From: an uncultured Prevotellaceae bacterium
GTDB lineage: Bacteria > Bacteroidota > Bacteroidia > Bacteroidales > Muribaculaceae
NCBI GenBank assembly: GCA_900316835.1
Contig: ONEL01000013.1
Coordinates: forward strand, 38,448-102,447
Length of the DNA: 64,000 nucleotides
Direction of reading: 5' to 3'
Below are positions 42,234 to 50,690 of this stretch, one piece after another. The stretch's first letter is position 1. Each line of letters opens with the position of its first letter. The position numbers were made by a program, and so were the translations under genes. The notes below the pieces were generated by a model that was not told where the DNA came from, ran no database searches, and was given only the letters and a program-made list of their open reading frames with translations.

Positions 42234-42306
42234 GCGCCCATCGGGTGATGGCGGTAACTCGCGCTAAGAAGCTGATTCTGCAAAGTCTTGCGGAGTCGGT
42301 TTTTTT
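42234..42306 (+). terminator. Hairpin plus strong terminator of the thioredoxin-fold gene
   Basis: A CGCC.AT/ATGGCG hairpin at 42234-42253 precedes a terminator with arms 42274-42283 and 42288-42297 (10 bp with wobble pairs, 4-nt loop) and a long T-run. Confidence 0.8.
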
Positions 42307-42312
42307 ATGTCC

Positions 42313-42349
42313 ACACCTGGGCAATGTGGGTGCTCGTCGTGCCAGGTGT
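42313..42349. repeat. Isolated inverted repeat upstream of susC
   Basis: ACACCTGG.CA at 42313-42323 and TG.CCAGGTGT at 42340-42349 form a 10-bp stem with one bulge and a 16-nt loop. No T-run follows. It could be an operator or a second hairpin. The rest of the spacer to 42386 holds nothing recognisable. Confidence 0.45.
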
Positions 42350-42386
42350 ATAATTATGTTGTAAAACATTTTTTTTAATTAATGCT

Positions 42387-42682
42387 TATCTTTGTTGGCT
42401 TTTTTTAAGCGAAGACCTCAATTTTAACAGTAAAAAATTGAATATTTCAAAAAAAAATTGTTACTTTGCACCTTAAATAATAACGCATTAAAACCCGCTG
42501 GCCGGTTGATGGTGCAATGAAACACTATTGGGCTCCATTGTCTCACAGCCGATTAATGGGTTCACTGGTGAAAAATTGTAGTCTTTACGTTGCCGTGATT
42601 AACCTTCTTGCTGGGCATTTGATGCCTGTTATGAGAAAATTTTTTAAAACTAATCAAAATAATAATTATTAATTTTTTTTCA
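42387..42682 (+). promoter_or_regulatory. susC operon promoters and long leader
   Basis: TATCTTTG at 42387-42394 is a possible upstream promoter. The better one has TTG at 42438-42440 and TTACTTTG at 42461-42468, 20 bp apart. It leaves a leader of about 205 nt that is richer in GC (42495-42625) than its surroundings and offers AACCC/GGGTT pairing (42493-42497 with 42557-42561). No sigma/anti-sigma or hybrid sensor gene for the SusCD pair is nearby, so post-transcriptional control by this leader is conceivable. Confidence 0.5.
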
Positions 42683-45600
42683 ATGCTTATGAGTCTTAAA
42701 AAACTTTTATTGCTAACGGCTGCAATACTGGTGTCTCTCGCGGCGACCGCTCAGGTCAAAGTGACTGGTGTCGTAATTTCGGCCGAGGACAATGAACCCG
42801 TGATTGGTGCTCATGTATCGGAAAAAGCAAAACCAACTAATGGTACAGCCACCGACTTTGACGGCCGCTTCACCATTACCGTGCCTTCACTCAAGAGTCA
42901 CATCATCGTGAAGTACATGGGTCTTGCCGATGCTGATGTGCAAGTCACTCAGGGTGAGATGAAAATCGTCTTGGAAAAAGACGAGAAGACCACTCTTGAA
43001 ACAGTGGTTGTGACTGGTTATCAAAACATCGACAAGCGCCTCTTTACCGGTGCTACCTCGAGCATCAAGGCCGACAAGGCTAAGCTCGACGGTGTTGCCG
43101 ACGTGTCGCGTGCTCTTGAGGGACGTGCGGCCGGTGTGAGTGTGCAAAACGTGTCGGGTACTTTTGGTACCGCTCCCAAGATTCGCGTGCGTGGTGCTAC
43201 TTCAATCTACGGTAGTAGCCGCCCATTGTGGGTTGTTGACGGTGTGATCCTTGAGGACAACGTTGAGCTCGATGCCGACGCCCTCTCGAGTGGTGATGCC
43301 ACAACCCTTATCGCTAGCGCCATCGCAGGTATCAATGCCGACGATATCGAGAGCTTCCAGATTCTTAAGGATGGTTCGGCAACATCAATCTATGGTGCGC
43401 GCGCCATGGCTGGTGTGATTGTCGTTACCACCAAGCAGGGTCGCTCGGGTCAGGCCAGCATCAACTACACCGGTGAGTTTACTTATCGCTTGAAGCCCAT
43501 GTATCGCGAGTTCAACATCAGTAACTCTCAGGAGCAGATGAGTATTTACAGGGAGCTCGAGTCAAAGGGATGGTTGAGCTTCGCTAGTCTTGCCAACTCT
43601 TCAAGTTCGGGTGTGTATGGTACCATGTACAAGCTCATGGACCAGTACAATCCCGCCACTGGCTTCGGATTGCCTAACACCACCGCTGCCAAGAACGCTT
43701 ACTTGCGTGAGGCTGAATTCCGTAATACCGATTGGTTTGACCTGTTGTTCAATAGCAATATCTCGCAAAACCACGCCATTTCAATTTCAGGTGGTACTGA
43801 TCGTGGTCGCTTCTATACCTCGGCATCTGTTATGTATGACCCAGGATGGACCAAGCAAAGTGAGGTTACTCGTTATACATTTAACGCTAATGCAAGCTAT
43901 GATCTGTCAAAGACTCTGACAATCAAGTTGCTCACTAGCGATAGCTACCGCAAGCAGCGCGCTCCTGGTACTCTGAGCCAGGACATCGACGTTGTGAACG
44001 GTGCCGTGAGCCGTGGTTTCGATATCAACCCCTATAGCTATGCGTTGAACACATCGCGTACCGCTGACCCTAACGCAATATATACCCGTAACTATGCTTC
44101 ATTTAATATCTTCCATGAGCTTGATCAAAACTACATTGACCTGGGCGTGACCGACCTCAAGTTCCAGGGTGAGCTCAATTGGAAACCAGTTCAAGGTCTT
44201 GAAATCAAGGGTTTGGCTTCTTACCGCTTCAACAGCAGTACACAGAACCACTATGTGAAGGACGATTCTAACCAGGCCAACGCATACCGTGCCGGTATTG
44301 ATCCTGAGAACGCAACAATTCGTGCCTATAACACTTATCTTTACACCGACCCCGATGAGCCCAGTGCGCTTCCTGTAACTGTGCTTCCCAAGGGTGGTAT
44401 CCTATTCCACGATGTGAACTCTATGTCGCAGTTCGACCTGCGTGCACAGGCACAATATAACAAGAGCTTCAACGAGAAGCACCTTATCAACCTGCTTGCC
44501 GGTTTTGAGCTCAGTAAGATTGAGCGCCACGCCGAGAGCTTCGAGGGCTGGGGTATCGTTTATGAGAACGGTAACATTCCTTTCCTCGACAAGAACCTCT
44601 TCAAGCAGCAAGTAGAGGAGAATCACAACTACTACAGCGAAGCTTGGCGCTATGGTCGCAACATGGCTTACTATGCAATGGGTAGCTACTCATTCATGGG
44701 TAAGTACATCCTCACCGGTACATTCCGTTATGAGGGTTCTAACAAGCTGGGTAAGGCTAAGAAGAGCCGCTGGTTGCCCACTTGGAACATCTCAGGTGCT
44801 TGGAATGCTAGCGACGAGTCGTTCTTCATCAACGCTCCTTTCTACCAGAAGGGTATTTGGAGCTATGCTAAGCTTCGTCTCTCTTACTCACTGACTGCCG
44901 ATGCAGGTCCCAGCAGCGTTTCTAACGCACTGCCAGTTTACTATCCTGACAAACCCTGGCGCCTGAAACCCGAAGATGCTGAGATGGACCTCTACTTGAG
45001 CAATATCGCTAACACCGAGCTTACTTACGAGAAGAAACATGAGTTTGACGTGGGTATTGACCTTGGTTTTTACCACAACCGCATCAACCTTGTCTTCGAC
45101 TGGTACAAGCGTAACAACTACGACCTGATTGGTGGTGTTTACACCGAGGGTGTGGGTGGTATCACTCACAAGTATGCCAACGTTGCCGAGATGAAATCGC
45201 ATGGTGTTGAGTTCACCCTTTCAACTCGCAACATCGAGGCTGTTAAGCCTGGTGACTTTGAGTGGAGCACCGACTTCACTTTCGCTTATGCCAAGAACAA
45301 GATTACAAAACTCGTTTCACGTAGCCGCATCATTGACCTTGTGCCTGGTACAGGTTTCGCCCTCCAGGGCTATCCCGTGCGCGCCATCTTCTCAATCCCA
45401 TTTGCAGGATTGAACGACGAGGGTCTTCCCACATTCTATGACGAGAATGGCGACATCACTGTTGGTGGTATCTATTTCCAGCAGTTCGACAACTTGGATT
45501 TCCTCAAGTATGAAGGTCCGGTAGATCCTCTCTACACTGGAGGTTTCGGTAACAACTTCAGTTGGAAGGGATTCCACCTGAACGTGTTCTTGACCTACTC

Positions 45601-46048
45601 GTTTGGTAACAAGCTTCGCTTGCCAGCCGACTTCTCTTATGCCTATGGTGACATGACCGCCAACACTCGCGACATGAAGAACCGTTGGGTTTTGCCAGGA
45701 GACGAGAATATAACCGATATCCCAGCAATCGCTTCTACTCGCCAGGCCAACAACTGGACAGGAAGTGTATTGAGCCGTGCTTACAACTCTTATAACTATT
45801 CTACAGTTCGCATCGCCAACGGTGGTTTCATCCGCCTCAAAGAGGTGTCGCTCACTTACGACATCCCCGCACGCGTGCTTAAGGCCCTGCGCCTGAACTC
45901 TGCTTCGCTCAAGCTCAGCACAACTAACCTGTGCTTGCTCTATGCCGACAAGAAACTCAACGGACAGGATCCTGAGTTCTTCAACGCTGGTGGTGTGGCA
46001 ACTCCATCGCCCAAGCAGTTCACTCTCACAGTGCGTCTGGGACTTTAA
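42683..46048 (+). CDS. SusC/RagA-type TonB-dependent outer-membrane transporter
   Basis: 1121 residues with a signal peptide (LLLLTAAILVSLAATAQ). A CarboxypepD_reg-like beta-sandwich (~25-105, VTGVVISAEDNEPVIGAHV) leads into a TonB plug domain (~115-245, ALEGRAAGVSVQNVSG and IRVRGATSIYGSSRPLWVVDG) and a large barrel ending KQFTLTVRLGL. No STN signalling domain is present, so it should not signal to an anti-sigma factor. It forms a lidded importer with the SusD protein encoded 42 bp downstream. The two genes after that, a zinc metallohydrolase lipoprotein and a DUF4302 lipoprotein, point to a peptide, protein or metal-related substrate rather than a plain glycan; no CAZyme is in the operon. 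Confidence 0.95.
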   Translation: MLMSLKKLLLLTAAILVSLAATAQVKVTGVVISAEDNEPVIGAHVSEKAKPTNGTATDFDGRFTITVPSLKSHIIVKYMGLADADVQVTQGEMKIVLEKDEKTTLETVVVTGYQNIDKRLFTGATSSIKADKAKLDGVADVSRALEGRAAGVSVQNVSGTFGTAPKIRVRGATSIYGSSRPLWVVDGVILEDNVELDADALSSGDATTLIASAIAGINADDIESFQILKDGSATSIYGARAMAGVIVVTTKQGRSGQASINYTGEFTYRLKPMYREFNISNSQEQMSIYRELESKGWLSFASLANSSSSGVYGTMYKLMDQYNPATGFGLPNTTAAKNAYLREAEFRNTDWFDLLFNSNISQNHAISISGGTDRGRFYTSASVMYDPGWTKQSEVTRYTFNANASYDLSKTLTIKLLTSDSYRKQRAPGTLSQDIDVVNGAVSRGFDINPYSYALNTSRTADPNAIYTRNYASFNIFHELDQNYIDLGVTDLKFQGELNWKPVQGLEIKGLASYRFNSSTQNHYVKDDSNQANAYRAGIDPENATIRAYNTYLYTDPDEPSALPVTVLPKGGILFHDVNSMSQFDLRAQAQYNKSFNEKHLINLLAGFELSKIERHAESFEGWGIVYENGNIPFLDKNLFKQQVEENHNYYSEAWRYGRNMAYYAMGSYSFMGKYILTGTFRYEGSNKLGKAKKSRWLPTWNISGAWNASDESFFINAPFYQKGIWSYAKLRLSYSLTADAGPSSVSNALPVYYPDKPWRLKPEDAEMDLYLSNIANTELTYEKKHEFDVGIDLGFYHNRINLVFDWYKRNNYDLIGGVYTEGVGGITHKYANVAEMKSHGVEFTLSTRNIEAVKPGDFEWSTDFTFAYAKNKITKLVSRSRIIDLVPGTGFALQGYPVRAIFSIPFAGLNDEGLPTFYDENGDITVGGIYFQQFDNLDFLKYEGPVDPLYTGGFGNNFSWKGFHLNVFLTYSFGNKLRLPADFSYAYGDMTANTRDMKNRWVLPGDENITDIPAIASTRQANNWTGSVLSRAYNSYNYSTVRIANGGFIRLKEVSLTYDIPARVLKALRLNSASLKLSTTNLCLLYADKKLNGQDPEFFNAGGVATPSPKQFTLTVRLGL

Positions 46049-46090
46049 TTAATTATATGTGAATATTAATTTTAAGAAAGATATATAATT

Positions 46091-47890
46091 ATGAAATTAA
46101 AATATTTGTTTTTAGCAGGAATTGCACTGATTGCAATGTCATCGTGCAGCGACTTCCTTGATAAGGCAACCGACACCCGTGTCACCTTGCAAAACGAGGA
46201 ACAGTTGCGCATGCTCATGACAAGTGCTTATCCTAGCAGCAACTATGCACTGCCTTGCGAGATGTCGAGCGACAATGTAATCGACAACAACTCTCCAAGC
46301 ATGACTGGTGTGCGCTATAATCTTGATTCTTACAATCGCAATGATGATGAGGCATTTGCATGGGAAGACATCCGTAGCGATAGCGGTTCTGATTCACCAT
46401 CAAGCATCTGGGAGAACTACTACAACTCAATCGCTACTTGCAATGCCACATTAGAAAAAATTCAAGAACTTGAAGAGGCTGGAGAAGGTACCGACAAGCT
46501 CAATGCTGTTAAGGGCGAGGCTCTTGTTACTCGCGCTTATTGTCACTTTATGCTAGCTAACATCTTCTGCATGCCTTGGCGTGGTGAGCAGTTGAGCAAC
46601 AATCCAGAGGATACTCCTGGCATTCCTTATGCTACCGAGCCAGAGACTACCGTTAAGCCTCACTACGAGCGTGGTTCTCTTGCTGAGACCTATGCTAAGA
46701 TTCGCAAGGACCTTGAGGATGGTTTGGCACTTATTAATGATGTTTACTACGAGGTTCCTAAGTATCACTTCAACAAGCAGGCTGCTTATGCCTTTGCTTC
46801 TCGATTCTATTTGTTTACTCGTGAATATGAGAAAGTTCTTGAGTGTGCTAGCGAGGTGTTTGGTGGAGCTGATGTAGACGTGACACCTTACTTGACCGAC
46901 GTGTGGACACAAACGACACTTAACTATGCTGATGAATATAATCGCTACTATGCCGACACTTCTCACCAGCGCAATTTCCTTGTAATTCCCACCTATTCTA
47001 TTATGGATCGTCATCTTAGTGGTCGTCATCGTTATGCCGTTAACCGTGAGGCTGCCCGTGCAACCCTTCGTGGCCCTGGTCCAACTTGGGAGTCGTGCCG
47101 TTACATCAACAACACTACCAAGGAGACCTTTGCCATGCTCCCATGCTTCCAGGCCTTGTGGTTAAATGGTGGTCAAGAATATGGTGTGTGGTGGGGAGCA
47201 TCGATTGGTGAGCAGTTTGAGTACACCGACAAGATTGCCGGTATTGGTTACGCTCACATTGTGCGTTGTGAGTTCACCGGCGAGGAAGTTCTGCTCAACC
47301 GTGCTGAGGCTAAGTTGTTCCTTGGCGACATTGATGGCTGTGTTGCCGACCTTGGCATTTGGGAGAATGGTCACCGCAGCAGTCCATCGGTTGTTGCCGA
47401 CGGTCGCATGACCAACTGGAGCAAGGAGGCTGTTGTAGACTTCTACACTCGTGCTGCCACGGGCTACGAGCAATATGTTGACTCTACCCACCTGGGCAAG
47501 GAGTACAATGAGAAAATATTCTTTGGTATTGCTCGCCCCATCTATATTGACAAGGTGTGCCCCTCGTCTCATCCACTCACAGCCGAGATGATGCCTTTCA
47601 TGCAGTGCATCCAGCATTTCCGTCGCATCGAGTTCATTCACAATGGTATGCGCTGGTTTGATATCAAGCGCTTGGGCCTTAGCGTTAAGCACGTGATTGG
47701 CAAGGATGCTCGTGTTGAGATTCTTAATCCTCACATTAGCACTGGCTCGCTCGATAAGAGACTGGCATTCCAGATTCCTAATGAGATTATTGCTGCTGGT
47801 ATTACTCCTAGCGATCGCAATGGCGAGCTAACAACACCCCAGCTGGCTCAAAAGCGACAAATTAATGATGTTCCTTACTTCCCTAATTAA
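46091..47890 (+). CDS. SusD/RagB-family outer-membrane lipoprotein
   Basis: 599 residues, lipobox AMSSC near residue 19. The typical start SDFLDKATDTRVTLQNEEQLRMLMTSAY and the RAYCHFMLANIFCMPW helix of the TPR-like fold are present; the C-terminal RagB/SusD domain includes RRIEFIHNGMRWFDIKRLGL, a strong family signature. It caps the SusC barrel and binds substrate at the cell surface. Part of the four-gene operon 42683-50562. Confidence 0.95.
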   Translation: MKLKYLFLAGIALIAMSSCSDFLDKATDTRVTLQNEEQLRMLMTSAYPSSNYALPCEMSSDNVIDNNSPSMTGVRYNLDSYNRNDDEAFAWEDIRSDSGSDSPSSIWENYYNSIATCNATLEKIQELEEAGEGTDKLNAVKGEALVTRAYCHFMLANIFCMPWRGEQLSNNPEDTPGIPYATEPETTVKPHYERGSLAETYAKIRKDLEDGLALINDVYYEVPKYHFNKQAAYAFASRFYLFTREYEKVLECASEVFGGADVDVTPYLTDVWTQTTLNYADEYNRYYADTSHQRNFLVIPTYSIMDRHLSGRHRYAVNREAARATLRGPGPTWESCRYINNTTKETFAMLPCFQALWLNGGQEYGVWWGASIGEQFEYTDKIAGIGYAHIVRCEFTGEEVLLNRAEAKLFLGDIDGCVADLGIWENGHRSSPSVVADGRMTNWSKEAVVDFYTRAATGYEQYVDSTHLGKEYNEKIFFGIARPIYIDKVCPSSHPLTAEMMPFMQCIQHFRRIEFIHNGMRWFDIKRLGLSVKHVIGKDARVEILNPHISTGSLDKRLAFQIPNEIIAAGITPSDRNGELTTPQLAQKRQINDVPYFPN

Positions 47891-47901
47891 TATTCCACAC
47901 T

Positions 47902-49146
47902 ATGAAGAAATATTTTAAATATATAGGTGCAATAGCACTGGTGGCTATGGCTGCAATGTCGCTCTCATCTTGTAGTGAGAAGGGATTTGATGAGACCATC
48001 TTCCCCGATGTTACCGATGAACTCGACCCCAGTAGCTATACCTATAAATTCGACAAGTGGCTTAAGGAAAACTATCTCGATGTTTACAATCTGGAGTTCC
48101 AGTATCGACTCAAAGACACCGAGACCGACATGTACTACAACCTTGAGCCTGCAACTCTAGCTAATTCTATTGACCTTGCTGTACTTGCAAAGTACATGTG
48201 GTTTGACGTGTATGAGGAAGTTTCCGGCAGCAAGGAGTTTGTTAAGATGTACGGTCCCCGCATTCTCATGCTCGTGGGTTCTCCTGCTATCAATCCCCAG
48301 TCGGGAACAACCGTTGTTGGTCTCGCCGAGGGTGGTATCAAGGTCACTCTGCTCAATGTTAACGCAATGAATGTTAACAACATCTACGCCCTCAACGGCG
48401 ACTACTTCCACACCATGCACCATGAGTTCTCTCACATCTTGCATCAAACCAAGAGCATTCCACGTGAATTCCAGCTCTTGTCGCTGGGTCACTATGATGC
48501 ATCTAACTGGCAGGAACGTGACCCACGCGTGGTTAACTCTCTGGGTTTTGTCACTCCTTATGGCTCAAGCGAGATTCGTGAGGACTTTGCCGAGACTATT
48601 GCTAACTATATCACCAAGACCGATGCCGAGTGGGAGCTAATTTGGCGCAACGCTAGCCGCGGTTTCTGGACCGATGGTGATGAGACATCTCAAGACATGA
48701 GTACGCTCACTTATTACACCTATTTCTACTATGAGAACAATGAGGTGAATGAAGAAAAGCGTAAGGGTACTATCTTTGAAAACATTGAATTCAAAGATGA
48801 TGGCACTATGACCCTTAGGGGACAAAGCCAAAGAGGTAAAGGTACCTCCACTAAGCAGGACGATGGTACCTATCTTGATGAGGACGGCAAGCTCGTTGAC
48901 CGTCAGGGCTTTTTGCTCGATAGTGAAGGCCACCGCATACCCATCTATGTCTATGATGTGGAGGATCGCGACGGTGTTGATGGTGTGGCTCTTCTCACAC
49001 AAAAGATTAACATTGCTCGCAACTGGTTCAAGGAGCAGTGGAACATCGACCTTGATGAACTGCGCAATGCAGTTCAAACTCGTGTTAGCAACTACACCCC
49101 CGAGGTGCTTGAGTCGCTTCGCCAGCAGGTTAATAACATGCAATAA
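47902..49146 (+). CDS. Substrate import-associated zinc metallohydrolase lipoprotein (HExxH)
   Basis: 414 residues, lipobox LSSC at about residue 24. It has the zinc-binding HEFSH in FHTMHHEFSHILHQTK and a downstream EDFAETIANYI that may give the third ligand, as in the putative zinc-binding metallopeptidase family (Peptidase_Mx1) known to be encoded next to SusC/SusD. Probably surface-exposed or periplasmic, cutting a peptide-like substrate taken up by the SusCD complex. A C-terminal EDG-rich insert (GTYLDEDGKLVDRQG) is followed by a helical tail. 11 bp after susD, 30 bp before the DUF4302 gene. Confidence 0.9.
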   Translation: MKKYFKYIGAIALVAMAAMSLSSCSEKGFDETIFPDVTDELDPSSYTYKFDKWLKENYLDVYNLEFQYRLKDTETDMYYNLEPATLANSIDLAVLAKYMWFDVYEEVSGSKEFVKMYGPRILMLVGSPAINPQSGTTVVGLAEGGIKVTLLNVNAMNVNNIYALNGDYFHTMHHEFSHILHQTKSIPREFQLLSLGHYDASNWQERDPRVVNSLGFVTPYGSSEIREDFAETIANYITKTDAEWELIWRNASRGFWTDGDETSQDMSTLTYYTYFYYENNEVNEEKRKGTIFENIEFKDDGTMTLRGQSQRGKGTSTKQDDGTYLDEDGKLVDRQGFLLDSEGHRIPIYVYDVEDRDGVDGVALLTQKINIARNWFKEQWNIDLDELRNAVQTRVSNYTPEVLESLRQQVNNMQ

Positions 49147-49176
49147 TGTTAAATCATTTAATGTAAATAAGATATT

Positions 49177-50562
49177 ATGAAGAAATTCTTTTATATATTA
49201 GCTTTAGGACTCTCGGTGTCGCTGGCGTCGTGTGCACCTAGCGAGGTGGATGACCTCTTTGACGAGAACCCAGCTGTGCGCATCGACAATGCCGTTAAGA
49301 ATTATACTGAACTTCTCAAGAGCAATGGTGGTCGTTGGCTATTAAAATATTTTCCAAATGGCGATCAAGAAGGTTACAACTTCGTGATGCACTTCAAGAA
49401 TGGTTCGGTTGAGATTTCAAGCAAAAATGCCTATTTTGACTTTACTGCCGACGAGTCTTTGTGGGATGTGATTTCTGACTTTGGTCCTGTGCTCACATTT
49501 AACACTTATAATGAAGTGTTCCACCCATTCTCTGACCCTGAGCCTGATGGCACAGGACTGGGTGGTGACTATGAGTTTATTATTATGAGTGCTGATGAGA
49601 ACACGATTAACTTGCGTGGCAAGAAGACTGGTATTGCAGCCGAGTTGGTTCGCATTAGCGACGCTACTAGTGATTTGGATATCTTTAACCAAATTGACGC
49701 TCAACGTGCGATATCATTCTCTAGCTTGGTTGATACTCTGTATTTGACAACTTCCACTGGTTACCAGTTTGGTGCCATTGGTCACAATGGCATGGTTTGG
49801 ACATTCTTCCCCGATGAGGGTAATCATGCTTCTAATCTTATTGACTATCCTGAGCACATGAACTCAATGTTTACACTCAATGGATTGCGCTTCATGGGGC
49901 CACTTGATTTTATTAGCGAGTATGATCCCGAGGCTTTCATTCCTCAGAACTTCACACTACAAGAAGATGGAACGTTGCTTGCCGAGGATGGTGTAACACG
50001 CATTTCGGCTGGTGCCCTATCTAAGGTGTTCTGTAGCCAGCGTGTCTCTTTCAATATTGATAAGGACAATATGGGTGGTGATTTCAAGACATTGTATGAC
50101 AACTTCCTGAGTGGAGCTAAGGCAAAATTGCGCCGTACAATATCATCTATGGCCTTTACTTATTTTAATTTTTATGAAAGTAAGCCTTTCAACCACTTTG
50201 GTCTGCATTTTAAGGCTGCAAATCTCAATTGCTTTATTTTCCTTGATTATACAGTAATAGACGGCAACACTCTTAGCATGAGTTTTAATCCTAATGCCAC
50301 CTTGCCTTATAATGATAATGGTAGAACTTACTATGGAGGAGACTGGATTGACAGTAATGGTGCACAGCAGCATACTGATGGAGTTCAAGAAGTTAGAGAT
50401 TTTATAAGCATGCTATCGTCACGTCAGTTCTCATTTAAGGCCGACAATATGCTTTGTCCAACAAAATTGACTATCTATGACAAGGCTAATCCCGAGAACT
50501 ATTTTGTTCTCAAAATGGTCAATAATCCGAACTACATAGATGAATCAACTATTGAGTATTAG
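49177..50562 (+). CDS. DUF4302 lipoprotein
   Basis: 461 residues, lipobox SLASC (Cys19). The N-terminus VDDLFDENPAVRIDNAVKNYTELL, followed by GGRWLLKYFPNGDQEGYNFVMHF, matches DUF4302, a family found with SusCD/zinc-metallohydrolase operons in Bacteroidota. Probable surface lipoprotein acting as accessory binding protein. Last gene of the operon; a strong terminator follows 14 bp after the stop codon. Confidence 0.85.
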   Translation: MKKFFYILALGLSVSLASCAPSEVDDLFDENPAVRIDNAVKNYTELLKSNGGRWLLKYFPNGDQEGYNFVMHFKNGSVEISSKNAYFDFTADESLWDVISDFGPVLTFNTYNEVFHPFSDPEPDGTGLGGDYEFIIMSADENTINLRGKKTGIAAELVRISDATSDLDIFNQIDAQRAISFSSLVDTLYLTTSTGYQFGAIGHNGMVWTFFPDEGNHASNLIDYPEHMNSMFTLNGLRFMGPLDFISEYDPEAFIPQNFTLQEDGTLLAEDGVTRISAGALSKVFCSQRVSFNIDKDNMGGDFKTLYDNFLSGAKAKLRRTISSMAFTYFNFYESKPFNHFGLHFKAANLNCFIFLDYTVIDGNTLSMSFNPNATLPYNDNGRTYYGGDWIDSNGAQQHTDGVQEVRDFISMLSSRQFSFKADNMLCPTKLTIYDKANPENYFVLKMVNNPNYIDESTIEY

Positions 50563-50575
50563 TTCAATTCTATAA

Positions 50576-50625
50576 TGGGATAATTGGTTCTCTTTTGAGA
50601 AACCAATTGTCCCATTTTTTCTCAT
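50576..50625 (+). terminator. Terminator of the SusCD-metallohydrolase-DUF4302 operon
   Basis: Arms about 50576-50592 and 50597-50614, long stem with few mismatches, followed by a T-rich tail. Confidence 0.9.
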
Positions 50626-50690
50626 TTTTGATATATTTTGTGAAAAGCATTTTTTCATTCTTTTATTGTTAAATTTTTAAATTAATTGTC

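Noticed and set aside
42683..50562. Reading the SusCD operon as a polysaccharide-utilisation locus
   Set aside because: No glycoside hydrolase, lyase or carbohydrate sensor is linked; the metallohydrolase and DUF4302 genes point elsewhere.
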